Of a stretch of 64,000 nt of DNA, positions 1 through 13,000 are shown piece by piece. The notes under the pieces were generated by a model that did no database searches, was not told where the DNA came from, and worked only from the letters and a program-made list of their open reading frames with translations. The position numbers and the translations under genes are program-made. Within the stretch, counting starts at the first letter, position 1; each line of letters starts with the position of its first letter. This stretch comes from Gordionus sp. m RMFG-2023 (Eukaryota; Nematomorpha; Gordioida; Chordodea; Parachordodidae), in NCBI RefSeq assembly GCF_954871325.1, contig NC_088776.1, positions 13,454,052-13,518,051 of the forward strand, in the 5' to 3' direction.

Positions 1-2306
1 AGAATATAGTTCTGCCTCCCAAAATACAACAAAAACTCAAAATTTCCTTCCTGTTATTTTATTCCAATCTAAATATGTAAGAAGTACTTGAATGCTGCAA
101 CTTAAAGTTAAAAAATGAATTCTTTATGATCAGTTTATTTATCATCCTTTTTACCTTTATAGAAATATTGATCAATTAAACCTCTATTTTTTCAATTTAA
201 TGATTGTTTGAATTTGACATGAAAGTAAATGCGAGGTAATAAGATATGTTTATAGAGGAAATTTTTAAAATTTTTCTTAAATAATGAACGAATCAATGAT
301 ATATATAACTATATCATTGGAACGAATAAAAAATCTGTAATATTGTTTGTAAATTTAAAATTAATAAATATTTAATAATTTAAAATATTTTTTTTATGAA
401 GATTATATATAATATATCTGCTATATTTCATAAATTTAGAAACTATCTTGCGGGGGGGGGGATCTTTGATGTAGTTTAATACAATTGTTTTGAATGTATA
501 TACCCCTATTTAAATTTAATGAAGGATTTTTAAATGAGCTATTGTAATTAATACATATAAATACGAGTCATGGTGGGGGCAAAATAAAATTAGCATGGTC
601 ATCTTTAAAGTGAACGAATATAAATATTAAACCTAAGAATATGCAAATTAAATTCAATTTTACTTTGGTTAGTAATATATTTTTTATTATAATTTTAGAA
701 TTCAGCCAACGATTATGCCCTATTTATTGTCCCCTAGATGATTTCAATTCGGCCCCACTTCAAATACATTAATTGGTAGTCAAGTTTATATCATAGAAAT
801 CTATGACCTAACTAATGGTATATATTTTACCTTTGTAATAAATGCATAAAATTCTGGTATTTTTTAAAATAACTTGGTAGCTCACTTGTAAAACGTAAGT
901 TTAGAAAAATCCAACATAAGCCAAAAAAAAATTAAGGTCAATCTCTTTTTTGTGAATATCCATTATGTACAACAATAAATACAATACATTTTATCAAGGG
1001 TTCTCTATATAACAACTATATTTTATTTTTATATTATAATTTATGTTAGAACTAACTACTTGTCATAACTAAGAGGGGCGGATTGACAGTCAAGGACCCT
1101 GAGGGATGGGGGCCTCAAACTTGGAGGGAGAAGGCTTTCCCCAAACTCTCCCCACCCTCATTTGCATGACTGTAGGCCACTTCCGTAAATTATATAAGGC
1201 TTATTAAGTAACTAGCATGAAACGCATAACATCAATTATGATCCAGGGAAGAACACATCGACTACACTTAAATTGTCAAAGAGAGAAACGTTAGACAGCT
1301 CAAAGTATAATAATTTTTTTTAAATAATTAAAAATCGTATGTTTACCTCGAAGGAATGGCTGGAATAATTATCGATTGCGAATGATTTCGTAGAAAAAAT
1401 ATTATAGAGGCTTCTCCTCAAAACTCCCTTTTTACGGCCTTTGACCCTGTTAAAAAGGAAGCTAGAAGGGGGTGGGAGTTGCATCCAAAAAATTTCTGCC
1501 ATGTAGACGCTGCATTGGACGTGTTGCAATTAGATTTTCTTTAAGGTTTATCACAACACAAGACAAAAGTGAAGATTATTGTGAATATAAAACAATTTCC
1601 CAGAATCCAATCAAACAGATACTCATAAACAATAGAATCTAAACAAAACGACTTATTTTATAAAACGAATAATCAAGATGATCATATGTTCTTACGCCAC
1701 TATAAATTAAACCAAGACCTTAATAAAAATTTAAGTGATAACTGAGGTAGTTGAGTTAAATGTAGTAGATTTCCTCTTTAAAAAATAATTTTGTAGTCTA
1801 CTATTTGATGTGTTAGAGCTGACAATCTAAATCAAAATTATTTTTTTTTAGTTTAGTTAATGAAAAAAATTGCTTTTCTATTAGTAATCTTGGCGCTGAT
1901 CTCTGCCTGCTTGTGATATTATTTCTACACCGGTGTAGAAGACGGTAAAGTATTAACGCGGAATGACGAACAAGAAGCAATTAAGCCAATTTGACTAATG
2001 TTATGCTGACACCCTACAAAATACATATTATATTGATAATCTTACATTGGTGGAATTTAATGGTCCAACTTTAGATAACCCTTATAATAACTTACTTTGT
2101 CTATTCGATATTACTAAAGCCTTAATTCTAGTCCTCAATTTTAGAATTTTTAAATATTACTATCAGATTAAACATAAAACTCCACATAATTCTTTGTTAC
2201 TTAGAAATATATTTTTTCTTTATATTATAATTTTGAGAGTAAGGTAAAGAGGCAAAATTTATGTCAAATATTAAATCATTAAAAAACTTTATAATGGAAT
2301 ATTTAA
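1..2306. other. AT-rich intergenic stretch, no gene seen
   Basis: No ORF here has the raised G+C or codon-like texture of the exons elsewhere in the window. The segment around 1080-1515 is richer in G+C. It ends with the 14-bp word CATGTAGACGCTGC (1500-1513), which also forms the ends of the inverted-repeat element at 55242-55856, so it is probably one end of a truncated copy of that family. A poly-G run lies near 453-462. Confidence 0.5.
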
Positions 2307-2681
2307 TCAGTATGCTCTTAGCCTTTTATGTTTGCTACTGATCTCCTTTGGATCGTCTTCAAATTTGACACGTGAACACGATTTTCCCCTTTTCAGTGAA
2401 AAGTAATATACTTCACAATTCGGACCTGTAAACAATGTAGACAAACAATTATTAGGCAAAATACACTTTAATAAATAGTAACCTGGAAATTTGGCCGCTT
2501 TCATGTTACTTATTGCTAAATCTAATTTTTTAATTAGATTTGTGTTATTTATCTTGTGACCTTTCTCTTTGCAGATATGGTATTTTAGATCTTTTAATGA
2601 GCACCCCAAACCATTATTGACCACGTTTAAACTATCTTGAACAATCAATTCCATGGAAGTATTTGATTCTTTTTGCATCAT
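2307..2681 (-). CDS. Small intronless protein, possible winged-helix (linker-histone-like) fold
   Basis: A 124-codon ORF with ATG ATG at its start and no intron needed; its base composition is clearly richer in G+C than its flanks, as in the real exons of this window. I do not recognise the protein with certainty. Residues about 10-75 (CSLKDLKYHICKEKGH, then LIKKLDLAISNM and FPGYYLLK) have the spacing and hydrophobic pattern of a small winged-helix domain such as the H1/H5 globular domain. The C-terminal 30 residues are rich in K and R (KRGKSCSR, KHKRLRAY), which would suit nucleic-acid binding. Both statements are inference from pattern only. Nothing adjacent suggests an operon-like partner, and no polyadenylation signal was assigned. 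It could instead be a lineage-specific protein of other function. Confidence 0.5.
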   Translation of the reverse strand: MMQKESNTSMELIVQDSLNVVNNGLGCSLKDLKYHICKEKGHKINNTNLIKKLDLAISNMKAAKFPGYYLLKCILPNNCLSTLFTGPNCEVYYFSLKRGKSCSRVKFEDDPKEISSKHKRLRAY

Positions 2682-4054
2682 AAATATTAAAATCTATAAA
2701 TTAAATTTTAAATAATATTTGTATCGATTTTACATCAACATAAAAAATAAGGTTATTACGTTATACAAACTAGTGATGTAATAAATTGCAAGTTATTAAG
2801 TTTCTCTTTTTATAAAAAAAATGAAACAATATGAAATAAATAAATTTCAATATGTTATCGAGTTGCACCAAAGCCCATATAAAAAAATTACATAAAAAAT
2901 CATATCCAAGTAGTAAAAATTCTTTAAAACAATTTTTATTTTTTTTTATCTATAAAATTATTTAGCAATTATCAATATATTTGTAATAAAATGATGATAA
3001 AATAAAAAATTATGAATTTAAGATTTTTATTTTCTTCCTTTCAGATTGTTGATTTGCTTATGTTTTCAGAAAAAAACAACCAAACGGAAAATATATAATA
3101 TTTATTATTTCTTACAAAAGAATTAAAGGTCATTAAAGAAAATTAAATATCAATTGGAATAAAAATAGGTAACTAGATAAGCAAATTTTGTTATTATTTT
3201 ACCAAATAGCCTTGAATTCACAGATAACACAAATTCGTGTCGAAGTATACAAAATATGCTGTAAATCTGTATTCTTCCCCGCGAATTCGCGCTAACTGGG
3301 AATTCAGTGTATGAAATAAAAATGCTCTATAAAATTAAAAATTTTCAAGAGAAGTTATAAAAATATATTATAATATTTAACAAGGAAATATTATAAAACA
3401 TTAGTACAAAAAATTTGGCATCGACCCCGTATATTGGCAAAAATAAAGGTTATCGGTTGAAACTGACCAATGCGATGAGTATGGGGCCGATAACTATACT
3501 CGGGTGCGATACATATTTGTAATTAATGATAATCTGCCAAATCAAATCATATTTGCACTTAATTTAAATTTGAATTACTATATCAGGATTTGTTTAATGT
3601 TCATGAAGAGTTGGTTATTGATCTTAAGCATTCAACGATACAGATTGACGGTAACGCTGGAAGCATCATAAATATAATTGTTTTATAATGTGAAGAGGTT
3701 CTACTTGAAAGTTAGTAAATTACTTGATCAATCAAAATGAAAATCATAAAAGAAAGAGGGCAGAGAAGAAATATATAAAATGCGTTTTAAATCGTGAAGG
3801 ACAAACGTCTGCCATGTCTTAAATTATTTAGAATAGGACGCACCTCAAATATGCTTCAATTTTAATAAAATCATAAATACGTGTTATTTTATTTCAACAT
3901 ATCCCTTTCTAATTTCAATGACGATTTGCGTCATAACTCATACTTCCCGAATAGAAGTCATTGATTTCTTCAGCTAATTTCTAACTATTTAGAAACAGGG
4001 CTAAAAAATAAAAATATTTCATTGCAAATATTTTCAAATGGCGCTACTATTTTC
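2682..4054. other. Intergenic; short dispersed repeat only
   Basis: No coding region seen. At about 3228-3305 lies a segment with TACAAAATATGCTGTA and a CGCGAATTCGCGCTAA core. It recurs in altered and partly inverted form at about 35390-35520 inside KNL1 intron 7, so it is a dispersed repeat. A short imperfect inverted repeat flanks 3420-3520. Confidence 0.4.
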
Positions 4055-4845
4055 CAGAGTTGTTAAAAGATACTTTTAAAATGGATCTAGATACAGATAC
4101 AGATACAACGTCTAAATTATAGAACCATATCCAGATACATCGTCTAAAAAGTTATCTTGATACAAATACAATCCTTAGAATGTATCTAGATACAGATACA
4201 ATTTTTATTATACTCTTATATAAGCTTTACATAAACCTAAATAAGGACTTTATTGTGAAAATGTATGAAATGAGTTAAAAAATTTATTGACTCGATATCA
4301 TATTTAACAAAATATAACTAAAATAATGATTTTTAGATTTTAATATAATGACATAATATATGAAAATATATGATTAAATGATTATAAATAATTATTAGAT
4401 TTCAGTAATAAAATATTTTCAAAATTTTGGTCATTAAGGCATATTCATTTATCTGTAAACAAATTTTTAGCTATACTAAGTCTTTCTACCAGGGTCCTTG
4501 AAGAGATTGGGGTGTTATATTTTATGAATAACAATTTTATATGAGGATATTCTCTTAAAATACTAAAATCTCGACATCATTTTTGAAAAAATATTTTTAA
4601 AATTTTTTGAGTATCAAAATTTAAATCATTATTAACAATCATATCTACTGCTGTGGGGAAATGAAAAAAATCGTATATTAAATTATTTGTTTTTTTTCAC
4701 AAGTTATTTGTTTGCAATCAGTTAAAGACTTTAATAATTCATTAACTAATCTTTGTATTAATTGTTTTTTTTTCAACAACTGTGTTTTATTTTTTCTCTT
4801 AAAATTTAAAATTACAATTGTAAACATTTATTTAGTATCTACACT
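4055..4845 (-). mobile_element. hAT remnant (CAGAGTTGTTAAA family), transposase C-terminus
   Basis: The element starts with CAGAGTTGTTAAAAGATAC and a subterminal region dense in GATAC words. On the minus strand it matches the right half of the complete copy at 20011-21384, including the stretch coding for the hAT dimerisation region. The far end is missing; the next element begins at 4852, so the copy is truncated there. Confidence 0.7.
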
Positions 4846-4851
4846 TTTAAA

Positions 4852-6874
4852 TCAGGGGCGTCGCTAGCTTTTACAATCTCAGGGGGCTCAACTAATAGTT
4901 TTTTATGGGGGGATTCACCACCTCCCCATACCCCCAATTTGTGCCGATTTTATATTAATATATAATACTTTTTTAAAATTTGCTAACTCTAAACAATTAT
5001 TCTGAATTTCATATTTTGTCATTTATTATATTTTGCATACAAAATAAACTAACATATAAATAGTTAAAACAATACAAGACATATCTAAAATTAATATTTA
5101 TTAATACAAAATCTATTTATTACAGTATACAATATTTTCGATGGTTTATATAAAAAAATTTAGTGTCTAAAGAATTACAAGTGATAAAAAAGGTTAATTA
5201 ATTAATACATATGCCTCAATTGATAATTGATAATGGTTTTTAAAAACCACATGAGGCTATATAATTCTTAGCAACCTACATTGGCAAAAGGTCATGAAAC
5301 TAATATAACTCTCTGTTACCATTTTAGACAATGTTTTATAGAATGGACTAATAAGAAAAAATTTAGAGGCCTTACCAAATTAATAATTCTTAAAGAAGAG
5401 AATATAAACGACCAATCCAAATCATAAAACTATATGGTAGTTAGAGATTCCTCTTAGATGACATGATGGAAGCTAGATAAGTAATCGAGAAAATTATTGT
5501 TAGATATCAAATTTCTAAAAGATTTTCTTCCATTTTTAATGGTATATAAACGACTACACAGTTGACCATTATTGCATATCTAAAATATGCAATCATATGT
5601 TTTCAGCAGCTGTAGTAATAATCTTGAATTATATAGCTATACAAATAATAGATGCTGGTTAATTTGCAGTAATAGCCATGACACTCACAATGTAAACTAA
5701 CATCAGAATTTATTATGTTGGATAAATTGGTAAAATAAAAACTCTAAAATTCTTTGTAAGAAATAATTATGCAAATATATTGGAGCCATGAGTTATTTAA
5801 ACGGCAATGATGCCATATTAGAAATAAAATATTTTCTAACTATAAAATAAGGACCAGAATGATATAATGAAACATTTAAGATTTTATATATTGTCGTACC
5901 ACCCCACCTCTAGTTGGTATATTATATCTTAAAATAATAGTAGTTTGTAATAATATCAAAAATATACTTGTATTAAAAATTTAGTTCAAAACTATTTTTC
6001 AAAAAAGAAAAAAATAGTTTTCCTAAGAGAAGAAAAGATATCAATTTATTACATCTATTGTAGGATGAATAATAAAATTTTTAATTTTAAAAATTATTTA
6101 TAACCAAATAGATGGCGTTAAATACCTAAATGCAAATTGTTACTAATTTATTATCAAAAGCATTTATATAAAATTCATTATATTATTAACTGTAATATAT
6201 TATATAACTGTCAAATACGTCTATATAAGTGGCATTTTATCTAATATTTTATAAACAACTGTATATAATAGAGCATTATAAGCTATATGTATAACTACAT
6301 GCTTTTTATAAAGAAATCTCTTATACTTATTTGGACCTTGAAAATATTTTTAGGAATAGGTATGATAATAAAATTTAAAAATAAATATACAGTTGATTAG
6401 TTATTTTGAACTCGGCTAATTGCAATATTAAATTTTTTAGTTTTCAATTAATAAATAATTATATTTATTTAATTAGGGTTATATAATAATTTAAATAATA
6501 AGTCAATGAAGCTTCTTAATGCTAAATTAATATTTAGTGAGTGATATTGATATTCTATTTTTAACACAAAATTTGATTGCAAGCTGGCATAGTGAAAATA
6601 TAATTTATATGTATTAATCTAATCTAATATTTAAAATAGTATTCATTTAATAAATATTTAGACAGTCTTATTAATTTTTAAATAATAAAATTAAATCGAT
6701 ATATTACTTAATAGAATTATAAAAGAAATCGTTCAGGGGGGCAATCAAAAAATTTTATTTTTAGTTCAAGGGGGTTAAGGTTCCATTAAAAAATTTTTTT
6801 TTGCTTCAGGGGGCTATTCAAATTTTTCAGGGGGCTCGAGCCCCTGCGCATTCTCCCCCTAGTGACGCCACCGA
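4852..6874. mobile_element. 2-kb non-coding inverted-repeat DNA transposon
   Basis: The ends are imperfect inverted repeats: TCAGGGGCGTCGCTAG at the left and, read from the right, TCGGTGGCGTCACTAG. Both ends carry G-rich subterminal blocks (GGGGGCTC repeats). No ORF of note lies between, so it is non-autonomous. The class is not clear from the ends alone, and I could not define a convincing target duplication. It ends 48 bp upstream of the KNL1 start codon and therefore lies in or next to that gene's promoter or 5' leader. Confidence 0.7.
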
Positions 6875-6921
6875 TTTGAAATACCAAGTGTTCAGTCGAT
6901 CAATAAAATAAATAATACCAC

Positions 6922-7061
6922 ATGGAATGTAATTCAGATTCTATATTACCCGCGCTTTTCGAAATGACAAATTCTCCAGAAATGGAATACGATTCTGAAT
7001 TTACGTTATTAAAAACTAGAAATTCAAAACGTGTTAGCTTTGCTTCTTCTCCAGCTATTAG
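6922..7061 (+). CDS. KNL1: KNL1 exon 1 (start, RVSF PP1-docking motif)
   Basis: Begins at ATG 6922 and encodes residues 1-46 plus two bases. The stretch SKRVSFASSP (35-44) matches the RVSF motif with its basic lead-in that binds the catalytic subunit of PP1 in KNL1 proteins. The donor is AG|GTAATC. Confidence 0.8.
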
Positions 7062-10000
7062 GTAATCAATATATTTAATAAATAAGATTATTTTAATTTT
7101 GCCTATTTACCAATTAACCTTATTTGAAATTTAAATTTTAAGAATATGTAACCATTACCTTTTTAGAATATGTATCTATTACAGTTAAAAATTATTAAAA
7201 AGATATATTAGAAAAATAACCTATATACAATAGTTATAATTTTTTATCAGTTTTAATTAAAAAAAGATAGTTTTAATGATATATCTAAAATTTAATCATA
7301 CATTGTATAATGTTCTTTAATAATATTCTGTTTAAAAAGAAAATCCTTCTTGAAATGGCTAAACATTTTCTCTATATAGTTGCATCAATAAAATAACCAA
7401 TTGCTTCTTAAACCATGAATCAGTTTAATACTTCTTTAGTGCTTTATATATTGATGCAAATTTTAGATTAACTAATTTTTTATTGTAAATTTTTTTTTTA
7501 GTACTACACATATTAGGATTGAAAATATTTATCTATCAAGATTTCAGAAACATTTTTTTGAATATATTAATGAAATATTATTTTACAAAAATATTTTATA
7601 GGTGAGTGAAATTAATAGAGTTGAGTTTTAAGATTGCATAATTAGATTAAGTCATTTAAATTATTAATGGATTTTTTTATATTTTAGAAGTTATGTTTTT
7701 TTGCAAATTACATGATTATGTCCTTCCTAAACTAAACATGGATTGATTGAAATTTTAAAATTTTTATTTGATTATAACTTTTTCATTACTGATACCATCA
7801 ATATTCAATGCAGGTCATTTATTTAAAATTAATAAGAATGATTGATTATTTTAGATATCATTCCAGGTCTTGGTTAAATTGTAAGTAAAATTTTTGTTTT
7901 CCCCTAGCACTTTTAATTTTCCCTTTCTTTTATATATCTTACTTTTTCTTCAGTCCAATATTTTTCCATGATTTTTTTTCCCAAATCTAAATGTATTCAG
8001 TCATGCCTGTTTTAAAAATTAGAGATCAGTGGAGCTCAAAAATAGCTGAATTGCAAACCTGGACATGCAATATTTTTTAAAAAGTGGTTCTAATTATAGG
8101 TCCTAAAAATTTTTAAAAGGGATTTTGGTTCTAGCCATAGTTCCACCACAAATCAAGCAAAAAGTGATTTTTACTTATTTTAAATATAAAAATATGAAAA
8201 ATTAGCATTATGTATGACAATTGTCATTAAGTCACATACTAATATTGAACATGCTCAAAATATTTAAATCTTACCTTTTTAACATTATTAAAAAGTCATA
8301 AGATGAGTTTTATGACAATTATCTCTACATTATTTATCAAAATGTTAAAATTATGTCAACACATCTTTAAAATAATTTTTACTTATTTTAATTTTTAAAA
8401 AATATGAAAAATGGTGATTGTGGCAACTGTCACTATACTAAAATTATATTGAATTTTTAATATTTAACCTTTTTTCATGACAAAAAATTAGTTTCAATAT
8501 TTTTTTTACAAATTTTGAAAATTAATAGATAAAATAAACTTTTTTATAAAAAAATCGCAAAAGATCTGCTCATTGATTTGTTAATCAAGAATCTTTTGAA
8601 TTATGATCAAACCATCATAAAAGATTTTTTTTCAAAATAATTATTTTTTAAATATTCTTTAATTTTAACGATCTTCAAAGATTTTTTGGTACATTTGAAG
8701 ATTTTTATTACACTCTGAATAAAACAAGCTTATTCATGTTCATTTAAAGATGGAAAGCTTTTTTTCTGATTATTTTTGGCTCGTTAGTCTATGCGTATAA
8801 TAAGTCTATGAATAAACGATTTAAAATGTTTGAAGTCCAAAATGGGTCCAGAACTCTGGAATAATTTGCTATGCCTATTATCAGAAATAGCAATGTCTAC
8901 CCCATTTACATAGGTTTCAGTTGAAGAATATTTAGGGATTTACCGATATTTTTTATCGTATCGGGCCGATATTTCACCCGTTTTAAAATATCGGTTATCG
9001 GCAAATATTATAAAATTATCCGATCCAATCCGATATAGAATGACGTCCTTAACAAAAATAAAATTTTTAAAAAAAGTTATATATAAAATCATTTATTTTA
9101 TAAATAAAATCGAAATCCATTTTTATGTATATTATTTTAATAATTAATTAATAAACATTCTGCCATATTGTTATTTTTTGCGCATTCTATTTATAAAAGT
9201 GTGCGATAATCTCTTCAGAATATATTATTAGTGAAGCTGCTGATATTGACAGTTACCATCGCCGCAGTCTGACCTCTGATAAATTGGAAATTTTAGTATT
9301 TCTAAATAGAAATCTTCGATATATTAATGTTAAATATTATTTTAAATATTTTTTCAAACTCCATAATATATTTGTTTATTTTTATTACTTATTATGTATA
9401 TAGATTAATGTTATTATTTATTATAAAAGTGATTTAACAATGAAAATATTTTATATACTTTTAGAATTGCAATTGAATTGAGTATAAATTATAACTGATC
9501 ATTTAATATATTTAAATGACATAAGTTATGGTATAGTTAAATTATAGATGTTATACTAATAAAAAGTATATTAAAAATTAAAACCATTTGTATCTTTACA
9601 GAATACAAAATTAGATATGATATCGGATCGGATCGGCCTTTAAAAAATCCGATATTATCGATATTGAATTGATATCTAATTTTGTATTCTGTAAAGATAC
9701 AAATGGTTTTAATTTTTAATATACTTTTTATTGGTATAGCATCTATAATTTAACTCTACCATAACTTTTGTCATTTGAATATATTATAATGATCAGTTAT
9801 ATTTTATATTCAATTTAATTGCAATTCTAAAAATATATGAAATATTTTTATTGTTAAATCACTTTTATATCACATTAATCTATATACATAATAAGTAATA
9901 AACAAATATATTATGAAATTTGAAATAAAGAATTAAAATAATATTTAAAATTAATATATCCAAGATTTCTTTTTAGAAATGCCGAAATTTCAAATTTATC

Positions 10001-13000
10001 AGAGGTCAGCCTACGGCGATGGTAACTGTCAATATCACCAGCTTCACTAAAAAGAGATTCTGAAAAGATTTTCGCACACTTTTATAAACAGAATGCGCAA
10101 AAAACAATATGGCAGAATGTTTATTAATTAATTATTATTATTAAAAAAATATACATAAAATAGATTTAGAATTTATTTAAAAATAAATGATTTTGGGAAG
10201 AACAAAGAGCCTTTTATTTATTAACTTCCTCATTTCATCCGGTGGAAAATTTGAAGTGATAGAACGGTAAATATTATTTTATTTTAATCATATTTATTTA
10301 CAGATTCTATGAACATTATATCTCAATATTGATAGTAACTTACACTAAAGAAATTAAGCTTAAAATCAGCCATCACCCACCTTTAAAGTAATTAAATTAT
10401 ACTGAAGTTTTTGGGTATAGGCTTTTTCTTTGTCCCACTTCTTTTAAATTAAAGCCTATAGAGGTTTAAGCAACATTTTTCGAAATGTTGTGCCTACAAG
10501 TACGTGCGGCTTGCCCACAAACGTGTGGAGGGCTCCTCATATTTTTACTTTTATACCCAAATTAAATTGTTCCAATTAGATGGAAATGAGGAAAACCTAG
10601 CGTAGCTCTGTTAAATCTTCAACGCTAGAGGGCAAAAGCGCTATATATCACGTATCACGTAAATATAACTTTTTAAAAAAAATTTTAAAACATTTTATTT
10701 TTGTTAAAGACGCCATTTTATATCGGATCGGGAAATTTTAAAATATTGGCCGATAACCGATATTTAAAATGGGTGAAATATCGGCCCGATTCGGTATAAA
10801 ATATCAGTACATCCCTAATATATTCCTTAACCACAGAGAACAAGTTATGTATAGAACTATATATGTACACCTTTTAAAAAAATTCATGACCCTTTATGAA
10901 ACCCCATCAAAAGTTTTTTAAGCTTAATCAAACCTAAATCTTTATAAAATTTTAATTCTGATTGAACATCTAAACCTCTATGATTATTTTTCCTGGAAAC
11001 TAATCGAACTCAATTATATCAAAAGATTTGACAATATGTGTGATTCCATATTCCAAAAATTAATTAGATAAAATTTTTATATAAGAAAAGATTTCCTAGC
11101 AAAACTTTTTAGTCTCATTCAATCTTATTTTTGCCCAAATATTGCACTTGTCAATGATGGTACTTTATTTAGCGCGCTATTTTTTTCAGTAAAGGTAGTT
11201 TTAGCGCGCTACATTTAAAAAAAAATAGCGATATCGGTAGCTCGCTACTAATTTAGAAAGTAGCACGTTACTTCGCTACTTTAAATTTTCAATAATAAAT
11301 ACACATAAAAATTAATAAAATATATTTATAATTAATTCCAAAATCATAATCTTTTTATTTAATTTTGAAATTTATATTTAAAGTCTGCACTAAAAATTAA
11401 ATTTTCAGAAAATTAAAAATTTTAAATGACGATAATAGAGATTGGTATTGAAGATGATTTTGGTACAGATCATATCTACAAAGTAATTTCCCTGGAAATT
11501 GATGATAATATAATATACTTTGATCTTAAATTCGCAAAATATTTTGATCTCGATAAAAAAATTAACACAGGGTATAAATTTAGCTGTAAGTGCCAGAAGG
11601 TTTTATCATCAACCAAGACTAGTAGCTTCTATTTGATTAAACATTTAATATTCCAATCCCAATCCTTAGTCTTTAAAATAAAATTTGAATCGAAGCTGTA
11701 TCTATAATAATTTTTGAGCTAGATGGGTTTATGAGAAAGTTGATTTTCTGGCCTAGTCTAAACATAGTATATTTCAACTGGCCGTAAGTTATTATTCAAG
11801 AATTATATATAAATTAAAAATTACAATAAATAATTAATTTATTATATCATCAGACTCATCTATTTAATGATAATATTTTATAAATTATTATCTTGATGTT
11901 AAACATCCTTAAAATTAACAATGTCCACATTTTTTGACCCCAGAAATGACCTCCAAAATATTTCCAGCCCCCTAAATTAAAAAAAATTTAGTTAATTCAT
12001 TCACCATTAACCCTAAATCTAAATGAAAAAACAAGATTCTTAGAAAAAATAGCTGTTAAAATATGAAACAACAAGGGTCATTTAAATTCAATATGACTTG
12101 ATAAAAATTGTAATATAAAGGATACAGAATATCGACAAAATCGATATTATTTTAGGAATGTGCCGATACAAATTTTTTACCGATACGATCTGATCCGATA
12201 TTATTAAAAACCAATCCGATGCCGATCCGATATTTATATTGATTTATATTTACCATCTATCTTTGTATCAATGTCATATTTTATACTTTAAAAAAACATC
12301 TAATTTCACGAAGGATTAAGTTAATTTATTTTTTATATTTTTCGTAAGTTAATATTCTCATTTAAAATATATGCAATATTTAAGGGTTAATATAGTGTTG
12401 TTAAATAGCTCCATTTAGCCGATTTTTAAAAAGACACATCAAAATTTTAACAAAAATATTATTACATATGCCTCGAAATTTCGCCAATAGAAGTCCAAAC
12501 CTTTCTTATATCTGTGGGAAAAATCATAAACATGGGTAATTTACTCTTGGCCAAAATGGAGTTAACCATTTTTAAAATTAGCTAAATCGAGGGGTTTAGC
12601 AACACTAACTGACTCTCATTCGTTAAATATTTTAAAATCCTTTTTTTTGCAGATAAAATAACAAGGCTATATTGGTGAAGTATTATGTTACTTTTCTAAT
12701 AGAACCTTTAATTCGGAAGTTTCCACTCATGATTTAGTCGAATCCATTGGTCTTTTATATGTTGGTTTTGTAATTTATGAAATATTAACAATTTATCCAT
12801 TAAATAAAAATCTTCAGTCAATAGATACAAATATAGGGATGCTAAAAATTGTATTGACTCCACAATTGATATATTAAAAAATATGAGGTAAAAATTCATT
12901 CGACTTGATTAAGATTGAGGCTGAAAATCTTATATTAAGATATAATATGACCCCCGAAAAATTCTCAGGTATTCGTTAAACGTCTAAAAAAATTTTGATT

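Noticed and set aside
11426-11707. 93-codon plus-strand ORF as a KNL1 exon
   Set aside because: It resembles the interior of the TAGCGCGC element at 17431-18742 and does not fit the phase between exons 1 and 2.
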